From: Avena insularis
Lineage: Eukaryota; Streptophyta; Magnoliopsida; Poales; Poaceae
Length of the DNA: 64,000 nt
Assembly: GCA_023614405.1 (NCBI GenBank)
Contig: CM042688.1
Span: 375,149,331-375,213,330 of the forward strand
Reading direction: 5' to 3'
The notes under the pieces were generated by a model. That model worked only from the letters and a program-made list of their open reading frames with translations. It was not told where the DNA came from and ran no database searches. The position numbers were made by a program, and so were the translations under genes. Positions 48,710 through 59,084 of the stretch are shown here, piece by piece. Positions within the stretch are counted from its first letter, which is position 1; every line of letters starts with the position of its first letter.

Positions 48710-49355
48710 TGTCACGTATAGCCTACGCTGACATCGGGGATGTTGGACACCCCCTATTTGTTCGGTAGTGGGCACGAAGGCATTCTAGCCTCAATGTAGG
48801 CGAAGGAACATTTTGATACAAGCATACAACACACACAGGCACGTCCTTCTTTGGTAGATTATCTGGGGTGGATTGAGATACAAGAAGATGATCTCTACGG
48901 TGCCGAGGAGACGCTTTCTCTCTAGCTTCTACACTCACCGGGCTTCCTCTTTCTTTCTTTCCTCACTTCCTTGCTTTCTCACAGCTCTCTCTCTAGGTCC
49001 AGAACCTTATGTTAGGTCCAGCCAAAACCCTCCCTTATGTCCCGCAAAAACCCTCCTTTATATCCCGCAAAAACTCTTCTTTATGTCCCGCAAACACCCT
49101 CCTTCAACTCTTGGCCAAGTGCCTCCTTTTATACACCAAGGGGTCACCATAGGGCCAGCGTGGAGCACCTATAGCTTAGACTTAGTCTCTATAGGCTCAT
49201 CATGAAAGAACCATACCTGCTTGGAGTACTTGGTGCTTGTATCCTGGCGATGCCCTAGCCGGCCAAGCCATACATCGGTTGGGTCGCTGACCGGTGGGTT
49301 CTGGCCCACGCGTTGAGGCACAATGCAAGGGACCCCCGATCCCATTATACCGACA
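48710..49355 (-). repeat. Element D right LTR (5' LTR in element orientation)
   Basis: This 646-bp LTR begins TGTCACG and ends ACCGACA. It lacks about 507 bp present in the left LTR (1561-2067); GCAC is found at both edges of the missing segment and at the join (49165-49168). It includes the same 23-bp tandem repeats as the left LTR. The TSD TCTTG follows. Confidence 0.87.
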
Positions 49356-50515
49356 TCTTGGATATGGGATCGTCATCAGGATAAAGTATGAATTAGATAT
49401 GGACATCACCTTGGTCGTTCGCCTTGAAATCCAAGACTGTTCATACTCATTGAAAATTATGCTTAATTTCATTTAAATTTTACCACTTTCTTTTAGGTTC
49501 GAATTTGACACGACAGTGGGACTAGATTTTACATCAAGGACCTGAAAAAGGTAAAATTACATCGAGGTCCATACATTTAGGATGAAGCACCCTAAAATTA
49601 AGCAAGGAAAATAGTCGGATCGGCTACTTATCGTGTGAAAATCTGATCGAGCCATACCCTTCATACTACTTCCTCTTTGTTTGTTTTCAAAATATGGCCA
49701 AATTAGGTGGCATGCAAATTCTTGGATATGGGATCATGAAACATCAGCATCAAGTATGATGTAGATATGGCCATGACCTTGGTCATTTGGCTTGAAATCC
49801 AAGAATGTTCATACTCATTGACAACTAAGCTTAAATACATTCAAATTTTACCACTTCCTTTTAGGTTCGAATTTTGCATGAATGGTGGGAGTATATTTTA
49901 CATCAAGGACCTAAAAAGGTAAAATTACATCGAGGTCCATACATTGTGCACGAAGCACCCTAAAATTAAGTAAGGAAAACAGTCAGGTCAGCTCCTACAA
50001 TTCGAGAGAGAGCAGCTAATCGAACCATACTATTCATACTACTTCCTCTTCGATCGTTTTCAAAGTATGATCATTTTCAAAATATGGTCAAATTGGCAGC
50101 ATGCAAATTCTTGGATATGGGATCATCATCAGCAAAAAGTATGATATAGATATGGCGACATGACCTTCATCATTCAGCTTGCAATCGAAGAATCTTCATA
50201 CTCATTGACAACTAAGCTTAAATTCATTTAAATTTTACCACTGACTTGGACAGTGGGACTATATTTTACATCAAGGACCTAAAAACAGAAAATTGTATAG
50301 AGGTCCATACATTTAGCATGAAGCACCCTAAAATTAAGTAAGGAAAATAGTTGGGTTCGTCTCTCATTCTCGAGACAGGAGCTGATCAATCAAGACTCTT
50401 CATACTATTTTCTCTTTGTTAGTTTTCAAAATATGGCAAAATTAATTAGTCGACATGCAAATTCTTGGATATGGGATCATCATCAGCATAAAGTATGATG
50501 TACATATGGCCATGA
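49356..50515. repeat. Tandem satellite array, right part
   Basis: The 365-bp unit resumes in register after element D, with CCTT landmarks at 49409, 49777 and 50164. One unit is longer because of a short internal repeat of TATGATCATTTTCAAA near 50068. The array is cut at 50515 by CACTA element F and continues at 53995. Confidence 0.85.
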
Positions 50516-50765
50516 CACTAGTAGGGAAAGGCTCACCGCCGGCGCACCAAAATCACCTACCACCGGTGAGTTCGGTTTGCCAGTGACCATCTCACCGGCG
50601 ATAATGCACTACAGCCGGCAAACTACAAAGTTCGCCGGCGATAACTGAGCATACCACCAGTGAGTAGCCCCATTCGCCGGGGATAATGTCCCTTAACACT
50701 AGCGCACAGCTCTTCACCAGGGGTACAATTGGTTCGCCGATAGTATTATGTATCAGAGCAAAAAA
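50516..50765. repeat. F left terminal inverted repeat and subterminal repeats
   Basis: Variants of CACCGGCGATAAT, TTCGCCGGCGATAA and CACCAGTGAG recur about every 25-40 bp. They mirror motifs at the other end and are probably the transposase binding sites. Confidence 0.82.
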
Positions 50766-50913
50766 ATAGATAGAATACACAGATGAATAAAGAAATACAT
50801 AGTATACAGGATAATGACACCAAAATACATATTAACACAGGAAACAATAGCAGTATCCACCAAATGTTCAATATAGCTAGGACGTTGGTTCATATAGTAT
50901 TATCTAGAGTTCA

Positions 50914-51394
50914 CTAATCTTGACCCTCGTTGGAAGAGTCGGGAGGAAAGCAAATGAAATAGATGATGCCATAAGTATGACTGAGCCAAAACTTGAACTC
51001 CCGTCCCACTTGCATGTCATCTTACAAGATGACGAGTCTGTTCTATCTAGGACCACTAAAATATGTCCGCGCATCCTTGTTGGTGACCCTAAGCTGGTAT
51101 GTCCTATCAAGGTGATTATGATGTGTCAAAGTGACACTAAACACGGCAACCTCATCCATGCTTCCATGGAGATGGTCCATGAATCCATGTCATGCACCGC
51201 AAGGGATTGATTGAGTAAAATCATAGGACAAAACAATTAGTCGTGATTTTCATTGAACATATATATATATATACACATTCTCCACATGAATTTCAGAGAA
51301 CATACCATCCTAACACCAAAGTTTGCAGGGAGCGGTATGGCAATCTTCCTGTCCATGTAAAGTCAACTATGTTGACCATCCGCATGATTCTTCG
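50914..51394 (-). pseudogene. B3-like domain, distal copy, in element F
   Basis: Minus-strand segment 51394-51306 encodes MDRKIAIPLPANFGVRM and is followed by GTATGT, an apparent intron donor. The next segment, about 51211-50914, encodes MDEVAVFSVTLTHHNHLDRT, YQLRVTNKDARTYFSGP, two stops, then EFKFWLSHTYGIIYFICFPP. The layout repeats that of the proximal copy at 51499-51973 and fits a B3 fold: first strand with a basic and a Pro-Leu-Pro segment, later a GPGW-type turn and a final hydrophobic strand. The acceptor position reads AA rather than AG. The copy is decayed. Confidence 0.55.
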
Positions 51395-51498
51395 CTATAA
51401 TCCAATCTACATATATTGAGAAGAAATTCACATAAAAAGAATGCATGTATAGAGTAAACGACATATAATACGATGGTCTCAACTACATAGCTGGCTTA

Positions 51499-51973
51499 CT
51501 ATTGGATATCATCGTCAGGGGGCATGTAGATGTAGTAGATTACGGCTACTTGATGACTGAGAAAGATCTTTATCTTGCCTCTGTATTGCATGTCATGCTC
51601 ATTCAAGAAGTTTATCCAGCCAGGTCCACTGAAAAATGTCCTGATCGCTATGTTGGTCACGATAACCACATAACTCCTGTCGAGATCAGCACCTGACATC
51701 AAAGTGACCTCTAACATGACATCGTCCATGGTGTTTCTATGGAAATGTCCATGAAGTCCCATCACCAAGCGCAAGGGATTGACTGAGTAAAATAATAACA
51801 ATACAACAAAGTCCATGGTTTATTTTCGATTCTATATAGAGACATCCATGATACTTTGTATCTCACAGAGCACATACCGTCCTAGCCTCAAACCCGACAG
51901 GGAGCACTATGGGGAACTTCTTGTCCAGGCACCTCCCCAATGGTTGTGCACAGTTGTTGCACACTTGATCCAT
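51499..51973 (-). pseudogene. B3-like domain, proximal copy, in element F
   Basis: A first exon-like part (51973-51878) reads MDQVCNNCAQPLGRCLDKKF then PIVLPVGFEART and ends at a GTATGT donor. After a 95-bp intron-like gap ending CTCAG, 51782-51499 is open: VMLEVTLMSGADLDRSYVVI, IRTFFSGPGWINFLNEHDMQ, YRGKIKIFLSHQVAVIYYIY. The element GW.NFL.EHDMQ..G.+.+F is B3-like. Joining at the consensus borders does not keep phase perfectly, so either the borders or the sequence has drifted. Similarity between the two copies indicates a tandem-domain protein or a duplication inside the transposon. Confidence 0.6.
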
Positions 51974-52146
51974 TCTATATATTTATCTAGAAAGAAGATG
52001 CATAGTAAACATAGTTATAAAGTAATTAAATAGCACGATAAGTAATATATGACAAGTAGCTGATCCACGTCTAGCGGGATAAGTAGTATATATGACAAAG
52101 TCTAGAAGGATAAGTCTAAACTAATATATGACAAAGTCTAGCTAGA

Positions 52147-52674
52147 TCAGGCAGCGTCTTCATTGTCGGACGACAAACCTAAGGAACCTAGGTCAACAGA
52201 CGACGTGGGTGTGATGGTGAAGTCTACGGGGCTGAACCCGTAGTACGGGCCCCGAGGGCACGCGGTGGAGGAGCTAGAGGGACCCGCCTCCTGGACGGGC
52301 TGATGGCACGTAATGGTCGCTAAGACCTCGTACTGTTACGACATCACCGTAGGATCCGCGTGGAGTATTTGGACCAAGCGGTCCACAAGTTGTCTCTCGA
52401 CCAGTCGGTGCTCCTGCTCCTATGCCCTCGTGGCAACTCTCATACCCACGGGCCTATTCTAAATGGCCCTAGCTCGATCCTTGGGGAAGTTTAGGATCGC
52501 CCTATCCCCTCTGTGTTGGACTGCCATGTAGTCGTAGGCAAGTGTCACCTCCTTGGGGGACTACCATGTCCCAAGGTGGTGCCTAATCCCATCGATGGTG
52601 ATCTTAGCCTCCCAAGTGGGGATCCTTGTTGACTTCTTATACACACCGCAGTACTTTGGCTCCCACTGCGCCAT
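52147..52674 (-). pseudogene. AP2/ERF-like domain protein in element F
   Basis: One minus-strand frame from ATG 52674 to TGA 52147 (175 codons) contains four nonsense codons but no frameshift. Residues about 8-67 match the AP2/ERF DNA-binding domain: KYCGVYKKSTRIPTWEAKI, GIRHHLGTW, a stop, SPKEVTLAYDYMAVQHRGDR, AILNFPKDRARAI. Consensus positions YxGV, WxAxI, RxxLGT, AYDxxA and LNFP are all present. The C-terminal half is Ser/Pro/Asp-rich and ends SSDNEDAA. It lies about 170 bp upstream of the first B3-like copy in the same orientation. The order AP2 then B3 is that of RAV transcription factors; whether one transcript once joined them is unknown. Confidence 0.72.
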
Positions 52675-53184
52675 ACTACTTAAAAAGATAAATAGACATA
52701 TTAGCAAAAACAGTGTACAAGTAACTGAATCATAGCTAGGACATTGTAATTCTTCATTCAGTACAAGTACAAGTGCAACCTTTTATGAAAACCTTCATTC
52801 AATACAAGTGCATCAACTATTTAAGCTACTTAGGAAGTAGATTACAATGGTGGCTAATTTAAATAAGCAAAACATCCAAAAGGAGAAGTTGGTAATAAGC
52901 AAGTAAATCCCACTTCGATTCATAGGCATCAACCTCGATTTATCCCATACTAGAAAAAATAGCTACCTTTACCCATGGGGATGGACAGATGATGCATCAA
53001 GTTCTTACTTCACTAGACAAAAATAGCAAGTGCATTCCTACAAACAGATTGCGCGAACTCCTTTGTTCAAAAATAGCAAGTGCATTCCTAAAAACATATT
53101 GTGGTAACTACCTCAAATTATGAGTTTATCCCATCCACATATTGCACTATTAAATGTGTGCGTGGGAGCAAGGACTCGGACCTA
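52675..53184. other. Element F interior without recognised gene
   Basis: This is AT-rich sequence upstream of the AP2-like frame. A phrase AAAAATAGCAAGTGCATTCC occurs twice (about 53023 and 53069). No coding signal was found. Confidence 0.5.
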
Positions 53185-53535
53185 GATCGGCGACGGCGAG
53201 GCGAGGCGGACGATGACGGCGAGGTGAGGCTGGATGGGCGACGGCGAGGCGAGGCAGACGGTGATGGCGAGGCGAGGCGGATGGTGACAGCAAGGCGAGG
53301 CGAGCGGCGATGGCGAGGGGAGGCGGACGGTGATGGCGAGTCTGGATGGGCGATGGTGAGGCGAGGCGGACTGCGACAGCGAGGCTGGATGGGCGACAGC
53401 AAGGGTGAGGCGAGCCTCCTCCTCCTTCCCTTCGATAGGCGGACGATGGAGCGAGGGGGCGCCTCCTCCTCCTTCCCTTCAAAGGCTAGGCGGATGACGG
53501 AGTGATGACGGCGATGGCGAGGCGAGGCAAGGCGA
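53185..53535. repeat. GC-rich minisatellite in element F
   Basis: Short units of the type GGCGAGGCGAGGCGGAC(GG) repeat imperfectly. They open long frames on both strands that are low-complexity and not taken as genes. Confidence 0.7.
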
Positions 53536-53689
53536 GTGGTAGGGTTCGGTGTGGGGATTTTTCGTCGGTGTGTGAGATGGATCGATGGGGGGTGGGGAGG
53601 GGCCGGGCGAGATGGATCGATGGGGGTCGGTGGGGATTTGTTTGTTGGTGTGTGAGATGGCTGACAGCTGGACCCCCGGTGCCTAAGGG

Positions 53690-53991
53690 CCTAACTCGTC
53701 GAGGATAAAAGCTTTCAGCCGGGGCAGGCCCATCCAGCCCACTGTACCCCCAGCGCAAATGGGCTTAATTCGCTGGTGGTAACGGCCAGCCCATCCGGGG
53801 GCATGCGGCACACAACATCCCCGGCATGCACTAGGCTTCTTCGCCGACGATAATTGGGCCAGCCCCGGTGCAGCTGTTTTCTTCTCGCCGGTGGTAACGC
53901 GAGGAAGGCCTGGATGGCCTTACCGTCGGCGAACCGAGTGCCCACTTCACCGATGGTAATGAATCCGTCTATATGGTTTTCCCTACTAGTG
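53690..53991. repeat. F right subterminal repeats and terminal inverted repeat
   Basis: Units such as TTCGCCGACGATAAT, CTCGCCGGTGGTAACG and TTCACCGATGGTAATG recur and end at TTTCCCTACTAGTG. They are related to those at the left end. Confidence 0.82.
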
Positions 53992-54025
53992 TGACCTTGG
54001 TCGTTCGGCTTGAAATCCAAGAATG
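53992..54025. repeat. Satellite remnant after element F
   Basis: TGACCTTGGTCGTTCGGCTT and the following AAATCCAAGAATG continue the satellite unit. The array is abruptly replaced by unrelated sequence at 54026. Confidence 0.85.
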
Positions 54026-54194
54026 TGTTGAGTAAAAGAGCAATTTTCCAAGAGATTTAACCATAGTAAAAGATAGATAGAACACAGGCAGAATAATAGG
54101 AAAAGACCAAAAGATACGAGAGACTATCTGAATATGATAAACAAGACTGAGAAAGATGATATACATCACAGTAGAGGAACCGTCGGTGTTCGTG
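54026..54194 (-). other. Unit G, left part (flank of element E)
   Basis: The satellite stops in mid-unit and TGTTGAGTAAAAGAGC begins. Together with 63228-64000 this is one unit split by element E. No coding is certain; on the minus strand it follows the open frame at 63340-63223 and then becomes AT-rich and intron-like. It could be the 3' edge of a minus-strand retroelement, because the sequence starts with TG at a sharp boundary. Confidence 0.4.
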
Positions 54195-57100
54195 TGTAAC
54201 ACCCTCAGAATCGGCCCTATGCAAGTTTTAGCGAATCCCGCCAAACCCGCATAGAAACGATTCAAAGGTGCCCACCAGGCACTTGCGTGCGGGTGGAAAA
54301 CGAAGTAATAACATTACACAACAGTCCTCGATGGGACCCACAGAACAGATATATATACAACAGCAACTCAATGAGTCAAGAATACAGATATACAATACAA
54401 AGATCCAAATCACCTTGAAAACGATAGAGCGTCCGACTACGGACAAGATGCAAATGGGGCTAAGAGCCCTGAAGAATAACCAATGGCGTCCATAACCCTG
54501 CCCAGGCCAAGCCGGAAGGGTAACCCTGCTAACGACGTCGATCTCAGAACCTGCTTAAACAAAAGGGGTGCCGACAAAGGGCAAAGGAAAAAGAGGAGCG
54601 GTCAGTACTGAGGCCAGTACACGGCGAGACTAGAATTCGGCGGTCCTCGCCTACATAGGTATGGTGGACTGAAGCGGCAGCGCAGCATGTACTAAACAAC
54701 CTATAGAGACTCGATATAACTGTCGGCTATCAGAGAGGGATAAGAAAGACCTATTCGGAACCATCCTGATACTACGACCAAACATACCCATCCTGGTATT
54801 TTCCCCTCGACACCAAACGAGGAACTCAACCGAGGAACTCACATAGTTGGCAGTTTTATTTATTCAGTTATCGTTGCAGCAATTACTAGTCAAGTATAGA
54901 TAGTCATCCTGATAAAATAAGCAGTGGGCAGTTTTATTTAACCAATCCGTTGTAGTTGCGACACTTACTAGTCAAATACAATTAGCATGAGATATCCCAA
55001 AACCTAGCAGTTGTTGGTACTTTTATTTAGCCATGCCGTTGCAGTTGAGCTGATTACTAGTCACATCGGATACAAGTCAAATTATAACAGTAAACTTTAG
55101 TTATAGTTGTCTATGATCGAGAACTGTGCTCCAAGTCGTCCATAACCGCGGACACGGCTTTTCGAAAAGATTTAACCCTGAGGGTGCACCAAAATATCCA
55201 CACGCACTTGACCCTTTTGCGGATCAATTAACATACACCCATCGGTATGTCGGCGGGGCCTAAGTCATGGCGTTTCCCAGACCAAAGCAAGTACATGGGG
55301 CCACCCCACTAAGTCTACCATAGCGAAGTCGGCCGGTCTCGAGACGGAATCAGGGTTTGGGTGGGCCATTTGTGAACATCGGGAACCCAAAAGCTGGGTT
55401 TATCGACAGCAACGTGTCCCGATCCTAAACAGTACAGGTGCTATCCATCGCACAATTTAAATAAAGCAGTAAAGCATGGCATAAGTACAGAATAGTAAAT
55501 AAAACCTCAAACTAGTTGTGGCCCCCAGTACAATACTTTGAAATCAGGTACTAATCGATGGGGTGCCCGCACATCAAACATGTGGTTAGCGCGCTCGATC
55601 TCGGACAGTGTCAAGAACTCGGGTCCTCACGGGACACCGGAGTGATCGGAAACCAAATATTGTCTATCACCCACCGGTGCCTCTGCATTACCTACTTCAC
55701 TTTTAGTTATTAAACAGTAATTAAAGTCTTGATCATCTCCACATTAAGCATGCGGCAACACTCCAACAACTATGGTACAGGACAACACGCAACAGCACTT
55801 GAGCAAGCGACTACGATGCGCAAGTCCAACTATCTACCAAACAACAGGTAATAGGCTGTGTCCAAGGCAATATAGGGCTGCAAAGGATATCACGGGCACG
55901 AAAACTAGAGCATCGCAACACAGATAGCGATGAGATCAACGGAGGAATAAATACTATAAAAGTAAGATAGGTAGAAAGGGGGGAGGTGCTCGCCTGAAAG
56001 CATTGCCGAAGGTTCATCCGAAGATCGGGTCGACACTCGCATCAACTCAACGGCCTTATCCGCGAAGAACCAAAACACTAGAAGAAACACCGGATGCACT
56101 ATTTAATACTACGGCAAAAGATCGGGCATGATGCATGTATGATGTATGGCATGGCAAGGATGCGATGCGGTGCAATTAGGCCATTTTAACGGAACCGGGG
56201 TCCCGGCAATTATTTAAATGGTTCAAGTTGTTTAGATACCCCACAATTTAAATGTTGTCTTAACATGGCAAAAGATAGCACCGGTTCGCTACACAAATTT
56301 AAATGAGGCCAATATGAGACTAGATTTGCCCGCATATGGACCCCATATTTAATTATGAGGTGACTCGGCATAATGCCCCCAAACCACATGAGATGTATGC
56401 AAGCATGAATAATTTAATATGCGGCAGACGATAATGTCATATTATAAAAATAATGTGGGTCTCAGATAGGGAATCACATTAGGGTTCGGAGCTGGGGTTC
56501 GGTCTCGGCGGGATCGTTCTCGGATAACGGAGGTAGATCTTATGCATAACCGAGGTCTTGAGTTCGTGTAGACGGTCATGGCGTTCAAGGTGGAGAACTT
56601 GGCGTTCCGTGAAGAAGATCTTGTTCGGGTCGGGGTTGGGTTCGGGCCTTGGGATCGGTCTTGATCCGGGAAGGAGATCTTGAGGTTTCCGTGTCGTGAC
56701 CTTGAGTTTAACCGTTGTCGGTGGTCTTCAGCGCGCAAGTTTTCACTTGCCAAAGCGGGCGAGAAAGGATCATGGCCGAGAGCAGCAGCACCACACCATT
56801 ACAATATGGGGCTGATTTAGGAGAGCCATGTTAACAACGGTACATCAGATCACCAAAACACAGGCTTAGATCAACAGGGGGAAAAGAACACGAGGACAAA
56901 AGTACACTACCCATGTCCTGTGTAGATAAAACTCGAACACCTTGTGCGTCGAGAAAAACAGGAGGTTAGCAAGCTGGCTCGGGTGGCCTCCGACTTTGTG
57001 ACTTGGGAGGCAGGCGGGCGGTGATGTCGGCGAGGCAGAGCGTAGGCGGCGGCGGCGCCTTGGTGAGGCGGGCCTCACGGTCTCGGCAAGCACGCCACCA

Positions 57101-58295
57101 GCGAGCTACTGCGGTAATCTTGGTCAGCGAGGCAGCGGGGCCCAAGCGAGCGGGATAGGCTCGGGCGCGGCGGCAGTCCACGAGGTCCAGCGGCGGAGGT
57201 CGAGACGAGCAGAGGCGGAGTCCTGGAGGAAGGCAGCGGCTGGGCGGCTCATGAGACGGGAGGCGGCGCTGGCGAGAGAGGGGATGGCAGGGTAGGCGCG
57301 GAGTTCGAGCTTCGCAGCGAAGGAGGCGCGCGGCTCGGAGACATGCTCGGGAGGAGGCGAGGAGGCGACCCGCGAAGGAGGCAGATGGGATATGGCATCG
57401 GCAGCGTGGGTCGCGACAGGAGGCGGAAGGAGCTCCGGACGGCGTGGTCCACGAGCAGGAGGCGACGTCGGGGACGGCTCGGGCTCGAGGTGCTGCATGG
57501 GCGAGGAGGCGGAGAAAAGGGCTCAGCGGTGGCGGCGAGCGAGCAGGGATAGGGGAGACGGACGAGGAGGCGGCCGGGAGAAGGACCCGGTGGCGGCCGC
57601 CGGGCGGAGAAGCGGGCAGCAGGCGGCGGCGAGGACGGCGGCGAAGCGGAGGAGGCTCGGTCGATCCGCCAGGAGGCGGTGGAGAAAGCAGCGGTGGGCG
57701 AGAGGTGAGGATCGAGCGGGGGTAGGTGGGCTGATTCGATCGGGAGGCGTGCCTGGGGCGGTGGGCCACGTGGGGGAGGCAGGTGGGGATCGGGGGTGGA
57801 CCGAGGGGCCTTGATCGGTTGGCGAGTGGGGCCTGGGGCTGCGGAGGTGGGATCCAGGCGGGTGTCGGCGAGGAAGGCGGTGGGGCGGGAGTTTGGCGGT
57901 GGGGAGGAAAAGAGGAGGAGGGTAGGTGGGGTTGGGGTAGGTAGGTTAGGGTTTGCTTTGCTGTTGGGGGTGGCCGGCTGGGCTGGGTCGGGCCTGGTTC
58001 GGCGCCCCCTAAAAACAATATCAAATTTTACTTAATTTTGAATAGACTTTTGCAATTAGTTTTTAGACAAATAAAAGACCCGGAAAAGCCTGGTGTTTTG
58101 ATTTGAAATAAAGACGGGGTATTGAGAAAACCAAAACTAGACTTTTCGAAAATGGTTTTATGCAAACAAATGCAAGATGACATGACGATGCTCAAATGCA
58201 ATGTGGCATGATGACATGAGCATGCGGTCATGATGATGCAATGCACGAAAACAACGCGATTTTCTAGTAGTGGTTTTTCGGGGGCGAGCGCCACA
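54195..58295 (-). repeat. Element E left LTR (3' LTR in element orientation)
   Basis: Collinear with 59085-63222. AT-rich blocks of several hundred bases (for example 56210-56520 against 61045-61380) look identical, while GC-rich stretches differ by clustered small indels. Open frames in 56966-58024 are GC-rich LTR translations repeated in the partner and are not genes. Confidence 0.9.
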
Positions 58296-59084
58296 ATTCG
58301 ACACCACTAACAATGGATCTCGCCCTCGAGATCCGCCTCATGGTACCGGAAAGAAGGGCAGCGATCTGAATCTTCGCGCATCGTGTAGATCCTCGCGACA
58401 CCACTAACAAGAGGTCGTTGCCTGTGATCGTCGAGAGAACACTCCGGGAAACAAAAGCGAAGGTAGAGGTATCAACCAATAAAGCCACCTCTAGCTTCGA
58501 TAGAAAGAGAGAATCGATGCATTCTCATCCACTTCAATGTACACGAGCAAATAGAGTGAGTAGTCGGCATGGGGGCCAATCCATCACGCTTTAAACTATT
58601 ACTACTGCAATCGGTGAAAAGCGTGCAGCCATTCTCGGAATCAGACTGAAGATCTCGACAATCGAGGTTCAGAAACAAAGGAGTGATGCAGACCCTGCAT
58701 CGGATCTGGCGTAGATGATGTCGTCGCGTCGGAAAACACCGGAATACACGAGAGGAACAAAGAGAAGTCCACTAGGCGAAGGATTCCTCGGATAGCATGA
58801 ACACGGATGTAGCAACACGTTACCAAAGGAGGAAGCGAAACCACGAAGTGCGATGGAACCCGACCACGAGAAATCCTGGACTCGAAGAGAGAGAGCAGAG
58901 CGGATTCAAAACACGCAGAGGTGAGAGGAGAGCAGCAGAGGGGTAAGGAGTAAAATTAGACCTAACCAGAACTATCCAACCGATTTTGCGAAAATAGTTT
59001 TGACACTCTACTTGACCGTTAGCTAGGTTATCCTGAGGCTGGACTTGTGGGGAATATCGCAAGCTGCTGAGCTCGATACCACTC
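58296..59084 (-). other. Element E internal region with primer-binding site
   Basis: This is 789 bp with no recognisable protein. The primer-binding site is at 59071-59081 (minus: TGGTATCGAGC, initiator-Met type with one base lost). The phrase CGACACCACTAACAA occurs twice (about 58299 and 58398). No clear purine tract is left at the other end. Confidence 0.75.

Larger units (their letters stand above)
1053..49355 (-). mobile_element. Element D: Tat-like Ty3/gypsy retrotransposon, internally deleted, hosts nested A/B/C
   Basis: The outer boundaries are TGTCGC... at 1053 and ...CCGACA at 49355, flanked by the 5-bp duplication TCTTG (1048-1052 and 49356-49360). Removing D rejoins the satellite in register. 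The LTRs are 1053-2160 plus 43378-43480 (left, split by element A) and 48710-49355 (right). Coding sequence is on the minus strand: gag at about 48339-46591, then an aspartic protease at 46554-45754. No RT, RNase H or integrase is recognisable, so D is deleted for most of pol. The remaining 43481-45753 holds an antisense B3-domain pseudogene and a hairpin repeat cluster. Assignment to the Tat side of Ty3/gypsy rests on the gag and protease sequence style and is an inference. Confidence 0.85.
50516..53991 (-). mobile_element. Element F: non-autonomous CACTA transposon carrying AP2- and B3-like sequence
   Basis: The element starts CACTAGTAGGGAAA (50516) and ends with the reverse complement, TTTCCCTACTAGTG (53991), a 14-bp perfect terminal inverted repeat. 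The 3-bp duplication TGA lies at 50513-50515 and 53992-53994. Removing F restores the satellite phrase GCCATGACCTTGG exactly. Both subterminal regions are packed with variants of TTCGCCGGCGATAAT in both orientations, as expected for transposase binding in CACTA elements. No TNP2-type transposase is visible in 3476 bp, so it is non-autonomous. The interior codes, on the minus strand, for degraded transcription-factor domains. The strand given is that of this cargo. Confidence 0.9.

Noticed and set aside
50914..52674. A functional host RAV transcription-factor gene
   Set aside because: It lies between CACTA ends with a precise TSD, has at least six nonsense codons and an imperfect splice site, so it is transposon cargo in decay.
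53101..53505. 134-codon frame and its antisense partners in element F
   Set aside because: These are translations of a low-complexity minisatellite.
56966..58024. 352-codon minus-strand frame and the 346-codon plus-strand frame at 61816-62856
   Set aside because: Both lie in the LTRs of element E. The partner LTR does not preserve the frame, and no domain is visible.
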